Assembly: GCA_013399895.1 (NCBI GenBank)
Contig: VXBA01000679.1
Coordinates: 228,961 to 292,960, forward strand
Direction of reading: 5' to 3'
DNA length: 64,000 nt
Origin: Serilophus lunatus
Lineage: Eukaryota > Chordata > Aves > Passeriformes > Eurylaimidae
A program made the translations under genes and the position numbers. Position 1 is the stretch's first letter; each line of letters opens with the position of its first letter. This document shows, one piece after another, positions 40,771 through 51,256 of this stretch. The notes under the pieces are model-generated. The model was given only the letters and a program-made list of their open reading frames with translations. It was not told the DNA's origin and searched no databases.

Positions 40771-40872
40771 CTTCACAGGAAACCCCATCAGCCATGAGTG
40801 TGTACCCAGCCAGGCAGGAGCACACAGCCTCTCCTCCCACAACACTGCACAGGTGCTTGCAGGGGCCGTTAT
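40771..40872 (-). CDS. FBLN2: FBLN2 exon: EGF-like module 2
   Basis: This 102-base exon starts after TTTGTGCAG and ends at TGTGAAG|GTAAGT, phase 1 to phase 1. It encodes DNGPCKHLCSVVGGEAVCSC followed by LAGYTLMADGVSCE. Only five cysteines lie in the exon; the sixth is supplied by the end of the linker exon. The calcium-binding D-x-D-E-C start is absent, which fits the known non-calcium-binding EGF module at this place in fibulin-2. It is the shortest EGF exon of the series. Confidence 0.94.
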
Positions 40873-41261
40873 CTGCACAAAGCAAAATTGCAAAACACAT
40901 CAGGACCCACAGCATGGATCTGCTGGAATTACAAACCTCAAGTCGAAATACAATCCCAGTTGAGGTCATGGGGAATGCAGTCTGTAAACTAGACAGCCCT
41001 AACCACTGCTCACAACCCTCCTGTCGCACACAAACACACCTGGCCCACCCCCCTCACCCTCAGTGGTGGGTGATAACCCTGCCAGCACAGTGCAGCCCCA
41101 AATTAATTCCCCAGGTGTCCCCTGACAACTCCCCAGCCTTGTGCCAGAGGTAACAAATCAGGGATGTGCACTGGAATCAGACTGGGGAAGGGATGAGGGG
41201 AATTTTATTCCACCTCTAAACATTCCTCACTCACCTGCATCAGTTCACTCCTCCAACTTAC

Positions 41262-41378
41262 CTTTACACTTATCCTGCTCCTCCTGTAAGGACACGACCA
41301 GAATGGGCTGAGAGGGAGAGGCTACTGGAGGGATGGTGGCTTCAGCTTCCAGCCTTGTCACCTGTGTCCTGTCAGGAT
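41262..41378 (-). CDS. FBLN2: FBLN2 exon: EGF1-EGF2 linker
   Basis: This 117-base exon starts after TGCCTTACAG and ends at TGTAAAG|GTAAGT, phase 1 to phase 1. It encodes a low-complexity spacer (DPDRTQVTRLEAEATIPPVA, then a Ser/Pro/Gln stretch) ending in DKCK, with a single cysteine. Mammalian fibulin-2 has a comparable Pro-rich linker ending in a cysteine and lysine just before EGF2. That cysteine probably belongs to the next module, whose own exon begins after the usual first cysteine. The linker is the least conserved exon found here, so its identity rests on position, phase and that end. Confidence 0.88.
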
Positions 41379-42287
41379 CTGTAAGGCAAGGGAGGATCAG
41401 GGACAGCCCCATCCTCACACACACCCCAAGGCAAGGGGCCTGCTCCCATTCATTCCACTCCCAAAGTCAATATTCTGAGCTGGAAAGGACCCATCGTGGT
41501 TTGGAGAAGAAAACAACATCATGGAGACAGAGCAGGGGGCCTGGCTGAAAATAATTTCTATGGAGTAAAATATCACAATATCTGAATAAACCAGAAAGTC
41601 TAAATTTTATTCTTAAAAAATCTCCTATACTGTAAATAAAGTGATTGCGTTTCTTACAGTGTTTGATGGAAACAAAAAATCCAAACCCAAATCAAACTTT
41701 TGACCTTATTTTGTCCATCTTATTTCAACATAGATGAACAGCAGGCACTTACATTTACAAGCAAAGGATACTTTGGAATGACTTTTATACAGCCAAGGGG
41801 AAAACATGACAGCTGTTGTCTGTCATAAAGATTTCCAACAGACAGTAATGCTGAAGGCATCAGGAAAAAAAAAAGAGCTCTGTTACATCAATAAGATTAA
41901 TCCAGTTTATCAATCTCATCAAAACAGAAGCCTAAATCTGTAAGGTTTACTCTTCCTTAAGAGAGATGTGTCCTGTTCCCACTGATTCAATTCAAGCATC
42001 ACCTGGAGCAAAGTGTGAGCCACCAAACAATGACAATATTAAATGACTAAGGGTGACTGCAGGTTTGGGGTATGGGAACAGTGATTTCATGAAAAAGTGG
42101 AGTAATCACAGACATACCATGGCCATGGCACAGAGACAAAAACAAAAGCCGCTTGTTTGTGGCACAGCCTGAATGATTTCCCCAGAAATGCCAGAGATGA
42201 GCACACACACATAGAGGAAAAATGAGAAATAAAAGGACATTGTACCAGGCAGAGCACACATGGATTAACCAACTGTAGCCAGTGAGG

Positions 42288-42510
42288 TTCACAGAATCCC
42301 AGGATATGCTGAGCTGGAAGGGACCCACAAGGACCATCCAGCCCAACCCCTGGCCCTGCACAGGCCCATCCCCAAGAGTCCCCCCCTGTCCCCAGAGGAT
42401 CATCCCACCCCTCCTGCAGCTCTGGCAGCCTTGGGGCTGTGCCCACTGCCCTGGGGAGCCTGGGCAGTGCCCAACCCCCCTCTGGGCAAAGGAGAGCCTT
42501 GGCCTGAGAT
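42288..42510 (-). mobile_element. CR1 LINE copy, GC-rich subfamily, in FBLN2 intron
   Basis: The tail 'ttcacagaatcccaggatat' is followed by the GC-rich block shared with the copies at 49404 and 52299, but in the opposite orientation. Similarity ends near 'ggcctgagatctccctctcc'. It lies sense to FBLN2 in the intron between the EGF1 and linker exons. Confidence 0.9.
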
Positions 42511-43630
42511 CTCCCTCTCCCAGCCCTCCATCTGACACAGGAATGACCAACCCTTCCTCCCCCCACTCCTCCTGCCCATTTCAAATGTCCCACACACAGT
42601 CCTCTCCCCTCCTCACATGTTTCTGAGCTCTGCAAACCCCTCCACAGCTCTTGGCACAGCCATGGGCGCCTCAGTCCTGCAGATCTGCCAGAACACCCAG
42701 ATCACAGGATGTCTTCACCTAAATCTGCCCTTCAATGGACTTGGTGGTGAAAAGAGAAAAGCAAAGCACAACAAAACCACACACACGCTCCAGGTGAGCC
42801 ATCAGGCCAAATTTTCAGTGCTAAAATAAGAACCTTTTTTTCTGCCCTTTTTGGATCAGGCTCCTTTTGCAGGACTTTCATTCAAACAACAGAGCAGACA
42901 GCTGCCACAGGAACAGTCAAACACATTATTGATGAAACACCACCTTGAGAAGGGGGACATAACAAATGCTCATTGTTTAGCTTGGCCAGGCAGTATTAGA
43001 AGCCTAAGGAATTCTGTCATTGGATGGAAACACTGGTTTTGCTCGTTAAATAACTGAAAGCACTTGTAATATAAGGTTTCAACTTTTCGGGTTATCTGAT
43101 CTGAAATCCTGCCATTGGAGAACTCCAGACATCAAAACAATTACTACACAATAGACTTTCTTTGCCAGACTTGCACCACACTAGATAAATTTAGAGTTTG
43201 TTATCACTGAAAGATGTTAATGATTTTAGATAAAAATCAAAGCTCAGGAAGCAATGCTGTCTGTCTGAAGTGAGTCAAATTTATCTAAAGGAAGTCTAAC
43301 TGTGAAATACAAAATTACTCTGAGAAGAAAAGGTATTGCATTAAAAAATCTTTACAAATCCTCTTCTGAAAGTGCAAATACTCTTGATTTGAACATATAC
43401 CATGCTGATTTCATGCCACTAAAACATGAAAATAAGGCTTAATTAAGTTTCCTAAATTATTATTTTTCTTTACATTATTACTTGCCCAATTCCTGAAGAA
43501 CATATCCATGCATTATCACCCAGAAAAAAACCTCACAGAAACTACAGAGGAACTAAAGGAAAGCTTGGTAGATGAATGCAGGAGGCACAGAGACACTGCC
43601 ATTCATGCTGTTCCCTGCCCATCTCCTCAC

Positions 43631-43837
43631 CTGGAGAGCAGCTGGTCCCATCATCCTGCAAGGTGAAGTCCGGAAAACACGAGCACTTGTAGGAGCCCAC
43701 AGTGTTGATACACAAATGCTGGCAGAGCTCCCCACCATAGAGGAGACACTCATCCAGGTCATCTCCAGGCAGGTTGTTGGACAGTTCAGCCTCGTTGCTG
43801 ATGGACAAAGCTTCATTGTGATCCTCCCTCTCTGAAA
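43631..43837 (-). CDS. FBLN2: FBLN2 exon: linker and first EGF-like module
   Basis: This 207-base exon starts after GTGTTGTAG and ends at TCTCCAG|GTGAGG, phase 1 to phase 1. The first 26 or so residues are a polar acidic spacer (VSEREDHNEALSISNEAELS). They are followed by an EGF module starting DLDECLLYGGELCQHLC. The DLDEC start and the CINTVGSYKC segment carry the residues typical of calcium-binding EGF, including the Asn that is a consensus beta-hydroxylation position. Six cysteines are present. The intron on its 3' side runs to the separate linker exon at 41262-41378. Confidence 0.95.
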
Positions 43838-45133
43838 CTACAACACAACAACACCTCTTGGTTCTCTGAGGGGGGGGGTTTGCTTTGAGACTGGACAGAA
43901 TGGTCACATAACCTCCAAATATAGTCAGATGTACCCAAACCAGTTACTCCAAGGGTGAGGGCCAATGAATCCATCCTGTAGGTAACACACTGTGCTGAAG
44001 GTCCACCTTCTCCCTCTGTAAGGCTGGAGGAACAGTTTGTGGGAGCCACTGAGAAACAGAGAGACCCTGGGACGTCCCAAGCTCCCCTGTCACACTGACT
44101 GCCAACAGCACTGCTACTGATATCTGATCTCATCAGATATCAGGTATCACACTGAAGCCTCATCTGAAATAGGCCCCACTGAAGAACCACCTTGAATTTC
44201 AAATTTCAAAAGAAAAAAAGACTTACCCAGTTGGTTTGGAAACTCTTTTCAAGGCCACAATTTATTGGCTCCTTCTATACCAGTATTACCAACAGCCCAG
44301 GAGCCACTGAGCAGTGACTGCCCTACCCCCTGCTTTTAAACTGCATCCTTTTCTGACAACATTTGCTGTGATACTGAAACAAATTTTTCAATAAGTTGCT
44401 CAGCTAGCTTTCCTTAAGCACATACAGGCAAAGTTCCTTGCTCATTGAGGTCTCAGCTGGCTCAAAACAAAGCCTTTCACTTGTTGATAAGAGAAAATGC
44501 ACATTTAGTTCAGGAGAAGAGGATGGAGCACAACTGCACCCTCACATGTGCAGGGACCACCATGGAACTCCTGTGTGACAGGTGGGTATGGAGTGATGCT
44601 GGAAGGAGTGTGACCTGGAGCTGAGCTGAACCATGGCTGTCCAAGCTCCTGATTTGCCATATTCCCCTTGTCAGACCTGCCAGAGAGCTGCCATGATGTT
44701 CAGCAACACGGTGTGAAATCTACTCCCAGAATGTTTCATTGCTGCCATAATCCATGGGATTACTTTGAGTGGACAAAACTCAGCCTTGCTTTGTGCAGAA
44801 TTTCTCTGGATTGCTCCTGCTAAAAAGCCCCTTCAATTTGCTGCTTATGGAGGGCCAGTGGCAGGTCTGTGGGGCTCAGACTCAGGAGGATAAAACAAAC
44901 ACAAAGCCAAACTGAATCAAAGATCCAGAAATCACACCCAACAACAGAGAGTTACAAACACCAACATATTCTTTGCTTTTTCAAAACTGTTTAAAGGATA
45001 AGGAAGTCTGTATTGACCTGAGAGGGAAAGCAACAGTGCTCCTGACACATCACTCCTTCCAACACCTCCCTGTACAACCATGTGAGACACAGACCTTGCC
45101 TGTGATGTCTCCAAACTAAAAACGGGCACTCAC

Positions 45134-45320
45134 CCTTCTCAGGTGTCGCTGTTGGCACAGGTTCGGGATGGCGCCTGATTTCGGGGTGGATGAAGTGCTC
45201 CCCCCCCTCACAGCAGGACAGCATCACGTGGCTGCAGGGGTAGCCCAGGTTGATGTTGGACTCACAGGTTTTGCCCTCGCTCCTCAGGCGCAGGCCCAGG
45301 TTACAGCAGTCACAGCATTG
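45134..45320 (-). CDS. FBLN2: FBLN2 exon: third anaphylatoxin-like unit and linker
   Basis: This 187-base exon starts after CTTTGCAG and ends at GAGAAGG|GTGAGT. It enters in phase 0 and leaves in phase 1. It opens with QCCDCCNLGLRLRSEGKTCE, has a CSHVMLSCCEGGEHF segment, and ends in a Pro- and Glu-rich tail (HPEPVPTATPEKG). The paired cysteines close the anaphylatoxin region. The tail forms the start of the spacer before the first EGF module. An antisense CR1 copy begins within about 25-35 bases upstream of the acceptor, unusually close to where a branch point would lie. Confidence 0.95.
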
Positions 45321-45344
45321 CTGCAAAGGAAGGTGACTGTCAGG

Positions 45345-45532
45345 AAGGAGGGTTTGGGAGCACGGGAACAGGCTGCCAGGGCAGTGTGGAGTCACCATCC
45401 CTGGAAGTGTTCAAAATACATGTAGATGTGGCACTTGAGAACGTGGTTTAGTGGTGAACAAGGTGGTGCTGGTTGATGGTTGGACTTGGTGATCTTGGAG
45501 GTCTTCTCCAACCTTAATGATTCTGTGATTTA
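45345..45532 (+). mobile_element. CR1 LINE fragment next to an FBLN2 splice acceptor
   Basis: The stretch from about 'aggagggtttgggagcacgg' through 'catccctggaagtgttcaaa' to 'ccaaccttaatgattctgtg' is a CR1 3' end on the plus strand. Its 5' edge is not sharp, but it lies within about 25-35 bases of the acceptor of the exon ending at 45320. Confidence 0.88.
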
Positions 45533-47914
45533 ATGCAGCTTCAGGGATGAGCCCACACGCTCCTGGACCTGATCTGCACTTCCTTCAGCAGTGGAGCATC
45601 TGGAAAAGCACTCTGGGCTTAGACAGTTACAAACATCAACGCTTTCCTTGGGCTTGTTTTTGCCATTCTGCACAAACAGGTCAACTGCAGCCACAATAAA
45701 CACAAAACCTGGCTGTGCCAAGGATTTTGGCAACTCCACGTGCAAGGAAGGAGTGGTGCCACAGGTCAGCTCCTCCCAGCTCTTGCACACAGCCATTGCT
45801 TGTGTGTAGCATGAACAAAAATTATAAACAAAACAAAACAGATTAGAGCTCAAAAATTGGTCAGTTGTTTGAAGCAACGTGATGGGAATTGGAAATATCT
45901 TGCTGGACATGAGGATCAGCAGCATCTGAGCCCTGTCAGTGTGTCAGTAAAGACTCTTTCTTTCTGCACCACTGCCCTGCAAACTGCTGTGACCTTTAAT
46001 TACCTGACTGTGCTGGCAGATCCTGCTGAGACAGTGGCTGGGGGAAGGCCAGAGTGTATATTATGAGTTATTTGTCTTTCCTTTCCTTCCTGAAAGCACC
46101 TAATCAGCTGCTTCATTGACAGCTTGATGCAACAGGGCCTCCCACCTCTCACAGTTTCCTCTGCTGCAGGTGGCAAACAAAACCTGTGTGAGGCTTCACT
46201 GAGTCACACATCTGCTGCACAGTCAGGCCACAAAAACACGGTAGATAAATGATATCAAATTCAAAAAGTCCATTCTGCATATGCATAGTGGACAACTAAT
46301 CAAGCAGGAAATGTGAGTCTGCTGCAGAGACAATAGTGTGTGTGCATATATATATTTAGATGCTTTCTCTGACAGAATGTTTTAAAATGCAGAGTCTCTT
46401 TCCCTCTGGAACTCCTTTGATACTCATCCAGCCCAGAAATTCCCAGTCTGCTGCTGAAACAGCCCCTCTGAACCCAGGGAGATGACTCCAGTCTGTCCAA
46501 ATATTCAGCCTATGAAAAGGATCAGACACAGAAATGAAGGGAAGGATTTGAGCTGGCACCAGTGAGCTCTGCCAGCAGAAAGTCCAAGGATGGAGCAGGA
46601 GCAAATTGAATTCATCTCCTACTTCCCAGGAGGGAGATCCCTCACCTGAGGAGGACTGGTGAGTATGGAAATGGGAAGGAATCATATTTCATGATTAGCA
46701 GTCCTAGATAAGCATTCCCATTAAACCAGAGCCTGTCTCCAGCAAGGAAATGGGAAACATATCCACTGACAGCTCAATCTGCAGAAATTCTTCCAAAAAG
46801 TCCCTTTTTTCAAGACTCAGATGCTGCAGCTTTGGGGTTTCTTGAGCATTTCACACACAATGCAGAGCCTGGCGTGTTCAGCCTGCACTTATGGCTACAG
46901 CTTATGGTTTATGTTCCTGCTTCCTAATCTGAAAAATCCCCCACCATCACAAATAGCAGACATTACTCACATTTGCAAATATGCACAGCCATAAGGAGTT
47001 GCCTTTATGTGCCCAAATACATGTTTTGGAAAAATTTACAGTAGAGGTCCTGAAGAAGATGAATTATTTTGGATATTAAACTTTTCAAAAGTATTTTTAA
47101 AAAAATCATCTAGCTACAAAGGATTGTGGTCATGCTAGAAAAGGAAAAATTCTTGTTTCCATCCTCCTCAAATCCAGCATTCTCAAATTCAAACTTTTAT
47201 TAAAAGAAAATTCTGCATTTTTCTGTAATTTTTTTTTTTAGTTTTGGCTCCATTTTTTCAAATGCAAAAAATAAGCAGTTCAGGGTAATACGATTTTTTA
47301 CTGAACTACTATAAAAGGTGTAACATTTGCCTTGAAGAACCTGGATCCTTTCAGTCATGGTTTGAGTCACAATTTACCCCATTTGTAGGTGTGACAGGGA
47401 GTGTGAAATCAGTTGTACACCTTTGGGTTCACATATTTTCCAGGTGAACAAAACCGCCTCTTTTTCCAGTGGAAAAGTTCCTTCTATAAAGCAAAAACTT
47501 GAATGCTTTGAACTTCTATTTGCTACTTTTTGGACTTTGCAGGAATTCTACAACAGGTTTAATAGGAAATATGACCATTTTTACCTTGCAATAAGAAACA
47601 TCCCTTGAAAAGCATTCCTTGGTTCACAACTTTTTATGTTCCCTCAAAACTATCTTTGCTGGAATCCAGCATAATTGGGTTTACCATGGCGGTGTCTTCA
47701 TCCACCAGGAAGAGAAATCCCTAAACATGTGCTATATGAATTAAAAACCAACTAAAACACTCAAAGTTTAGGCTGTATTGAACACAGGCTGAACTCCTGG
47801 ATCTGAAGAACCATCTTCTGCCAGATCACCTCTGGAATAATGTTTAATTATAGTAAAAACTAGAAAAACTTCCTTGTAACAAAAAGCATTACAAAGCAAT
47901 ACAAAGTTTGATTA

Positions 47915-47949
47915 TTTTGTATTACAGCGTTAGATATTGTAATACAAAA
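47915..47949. repeat. Short inverted repeat (hairpin) in FBLN2 intron
   Basis: TTTTGTATTAC and GTAATACAAAA form a perfect 11-base inverted repeat around a 13-base loop. The region is A/T-rich and also holds extra copies of 'tacaaag'. Confidence 0.75.
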
Positions 47950-49221
47950 AAAATACAAAGTCTCCACAGACTCAGTATTTATTGCTTATAATTCTTTTTT
48001 TTCCAAGCAGTAGCTGCAATGAATAAAGAGTTAAATGAGCCAAATAGGTGAGGCTGTTCCTTCAGTGATTTTACCCTTTCAGAGGGTTTCTCTTGAATGA
48101 AAACATCCCATTGGAACTGGCATGAGGAACAATTCCATGAGAGTATTTTACCTTTTGTTTCAGTTCAGACAGGAATGATGGAGATATCTCTCTCCACCTC
48201 TTTCTGAGGAATGATATGTGTAATCAGACTTACTCTACAGCCTGGGCACTGCCTGGCATGCAAACAACCCATGGGGAAAACCTGAGAATAACAATTCTAT
48301 CACATTTAAAACATTAATGTCTTCTCACAAATGCACAAATTCTCTTTTTACTCTAATGATAGACTTCAGCCCCAACTAAATGATAGTTCTGAAAATGAGA
48401 AATCAGCGTAGCTAATTAAACTTTAAACTCCCCAGTAGATGTCCATGTATTTTGCTTTTCCAGTGAACTATTATCTGTGAATTCACCAACATACAAGAAC
48501 AGAGAACTCATCAAGTTCCTGCTGAGACAATGGAAGATGCACTTAAGCTTTGCTCCAGCCCTGTAAATTATGATCAGAGGGAAATGAATCCCTAAATGCA
48601 CCCTTCTGGTGGAAACAAGACAAGTGAGCAGCAAGCTGCTGAATCTTTAAACTGGTTTAAATTGGTTTGGCTCCACTGACTCTCACAAAGCAAATCTCAT
48701 TTATCTAAGCAGAGGCTGTGGATCAGAGTTTGTGATTTGCACCATTCTTTAATGGTCTGCCTTTATTTATGAGCAAAAGCTTCTATCATCATCTAAATGC
48801 TTGTTCCTCTAGTCCATCATCATGTTTATCTGAGAAATGGGGTCACAATTCAACACTGGGGCCAAGTAAACTGCCCAGTAATGGATTATGCATTATATTT
48901 TCAATTAAGTTTTGTGCCATCATTTTCTAAATTCTTCTACACCACAGATATAAAAACTAAAATGGGCTTTCCAGCTACTTCTACAGTGAGGAAGCAAAAG
49001 TAATACAGCCAGTTAAATCTACGAAATGGAGACGGAAACATTTCAAAACAACATTACTGTGAAGTTCTAAAAGGGGCTGCAAACCTGAATGTGAACAGCA
49101 TCATTTCCCTGCCACATTCCAGCTACGTTTCCGTACTCCATAATAATGCCTGGAAAATCTCCTGCTGAATGCAGGAAATGAGGGCACTGCACCTGGGAAC
49201 AGAACGTGCAGAGCAGCTCAC

Positions 49222-49351
49222 CTTGTAGGACGACCCCGCGCAGGGATCGCTCTCCTCGGGGCCGCAGGCGTCCCCCTCCTTGGCAGCGACCATCCCGGCC
49301 AGGCAGCTGTTCTCCCTCACCGTGGACACACAGCACTGCTTCTGGGCAACC
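49222..49351 (-). CDS. FBLN2: FBLN2 exon: second anaphylatoxin-like unit
   Basis: This 130-base exon starts after GCCCACAG and ends at TACAAG|GTGAGC. Its first base completes the arginine codon split with the previous exon, and it leaves in phase 0. It encodes 43 codons, including VAQKQCCVSTVRENSCLAGM followed by an acidic Gly-rich loop with two more cysteines. The CC-x(8)-C spacing is that of fibulin anaphylatoxin-like modules, which are disulfide-bonded helical units also seen in complement C3a, C4a and C5a. An antisense CR1 element begins about 50 bases upstream of the acceptor. Confidence 0.95.
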
Positions 49352-49403
49352 CTGTGGGCATGCAAACAAACCCCAGAGCCATTGGAGCCACCCGCAGTGC
49401 TCA

Positions 49404-49931
49404 CCTGGAGTAGTGACATGGAGTATTGGGGCACTTTGGGCACCACAGTGTAGAGAAGAGATTGAGCCATTGGAGAGTGTCCAAAGGAGGGAATGGAGAT
49501 GGGGAAGGGCCTGGAGGGGAAGGGTGTGAGGAGCAGCTGAGGGCACTGGGTGTGTTCAGGGGGAGAAGAGGAGACTGAGGGGAGACCTCCTTGCAGGGAC
49601 AACTCGGTGGGGAGGGGCAGAGGAGGGGCAGGGCCTGAGCTCTGCTCTGGGGGGGACCAGGGCCAGGAGCCCAGGGAATGGGCTGGAGCTGTGTCAGGGC
49701 AGGGGCAGGGGGGATCTCAGGCCAAGGCTCTCCTTTGCCCAGAGGGGGGTTGGGCACTGCCCAGGCTCCCCAGGGCAGTGGGCACAGCCCCAAGGCTGCC
49801 AGAGCTGCAGGAGGGGTGGGATGATCCTCTGGGCACAGGGGGGACTCTTGGGGATGGGCCTGTGCAGGGCCAGGAGCTGGACTGCATGGTCTTTGGGGGT
49901 CCCTTCCCACTCAGCAGATTCTGGGATTCTG
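49404..49931 (+). mobile_element. CR1 LINE copy, GC-rich subfamily, near an FBLN2 splice acceptor
   Basis: It starts near 'cacctggagtagtgacatgg' and contains the full GC-rich block. It ends with 'cagcagattctgggattctg'. It is antisense to FBLN2 and starts about 50 bases upstream of the acceptor at 49351. A second CR1 follows it almost at once. Confidence 0.9.
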
Positions 49932-49964
49932 CGTGTGACATATGTGTAAATATCCCAATGGCAC

Positions 49965-50519
49965 CTGGCTTGTTCCAGTACTGGTGGCAGCAGGACCAGG
50001 GCAGTGACTTTCCCCCTGTGCTGGCACTGTTGAGGTCACACCTCAGATCCTGGGGTCAGTTTTGGCCTCGCACAACAAGAAGGACATTGAAGGGCTGGCA
50101 CGTGTCCAGGGAAATGAACAGAGCTGGGGAAGGGGCTGGAGCACCAGGAGGGGCTGAGGGAGCTGGGGGGGGCTCAGCCTGGAGAAAAGGAGCCTCAGGG
50201 GGGACCTTCTGGCTCCTCCAACTCCCTGACAGGAGAGGGAAGCCGGAGCAGGTTGAGTTCTGCTCCCAAGGAACAAAGGGAAAGAGCCTCAAGTTGCACC
50301 AGGGGAGGTTCAGATTGGATATTAGGGAAAATTCCTTCGCCGAAAGGGTTGTCAAGCACTGGAACCAACTGCCCAGGGCATTGGTGGAGTCCCCATCCCT
50401 GTCAGTGCTCACATGTGTGGGTGTGGTGCTTGGGGACATGGTTTAGTGGTGGACCCAACAGTGCTGGGTTAACAGTTGGAGTCGATGATCTTTTCCAGCC
50501 TTAATGGTTCTATGATTCT
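49965..50519 (+). mobile_element. CR1 LINE copy, second of a tandem pair
   Basis: The segment from about 'ggcttgttccagtactggtg' through 'ggttcagattggatattagg' to 'ccttaatggttctatgattc' is a 3'-end CR1 of a different, less GC-rich subfamily. It lies in the same orientation as the copy just before it. A 298-codon frame (49550-50446) bridges the two and is judged an artefact. Confidence 0.9.
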
Positions 50520-51214
50520 CTGGCAGTAGTGTAACACAGACACTACCACTGACCTTTGCAGAAGTTTTTTACATCTAGGAAAAGTTGTATGATAAGTGCT
50601 TAAGAACTCTCATGTTTAGGTCACTGTCTCTCAAAGTCATCAATACCCCTCACAGATCATCATTTGTGTAACAGTCCCTTTTCCCTATGTTTTGCTTCTC
50701 ATAAAAATAAATAAAACCACAAACCCCAGACAGCCTTCTTCCATGGAAATTGGGGAAAGGAAATCCACCTGTACACACCTCCTTTTCCACTAGTCAGAGC
50801 ACTGAAGCCCTGGAGAGGCTCAAGGAGAGCATCCCACCACAAAACCCCCTCAAGTCTCCTTCACAGCCCCACAATGTGTAACCCAGAATTTAAACATTCC
50901 TCTAACTTTCGTGATCAAAGAGAAGGTTATGGGTGACTAGATCACTGTATATGGAATACTTTAGGAATGTACATTTCCTAGATATGGTGCTTCAAATCAA
51001 ACAGTTTAAGAAGGTTCACTCAAGGCTGGCATGATGAAAAATCCAAATGTCAAATTTCTAAATGAATTTTAATAGATACTCATTGAAATAATAAAATAGT
51101 CTTCTCTACTGTTTTAAGTCTGTAGTGGATTCCTCCCATTGAAAGAGGGATGTGCTTCCTTCATTCATATACAAAAGGATAGATGAAATCCCACAGTGCC
51201 TTTGGCTTGACTCT

Positions 51215-51256
51215 ATAGAATAATTTAGGTTGGAAAAGACCTGTAAGATTAATTGC
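51215..51256 (-). mobile_element. Short CR1 3'-end remnant
   Basis: About 40 bases with 'atagaataatttaggttgga' and 'aaagacctgtaagatt' match the antisense CR1 tail. Nothing of the rest of the element remains. Confidence 0.7.

Larger units (their letters stand above)
39426..43630 (-). other. FBLN2 introns from EGF1 to EGF3
   Basis: Introns 39426-40770, 40873-41261 and 41379-43630 separate the EGF1, linker, EGF2 and EGF3 exons. Only the last carries a recognised repeat, the sense-oriented CR1 at 42288-42510. Confidence 0.85.
43838..49221 (-). other. FBLN2 introns around the third anaphylatoxin-like exon
   Basis: Introns 43838-45133 and 45321-49221. The second holds the CR1 at 45345-45532 and the hairpin at 47915-47949, with A/T-rich sequence from 46900 to 48100. 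Confidence 0.87.

Noticed and set aside
49550..50446. A 298-codon plus-strand frame, the longest in the window.
   Set aside because: It bridges two neighbouring CR1 elements and the gap between them, so it is a chance fusion of repeat sequence.
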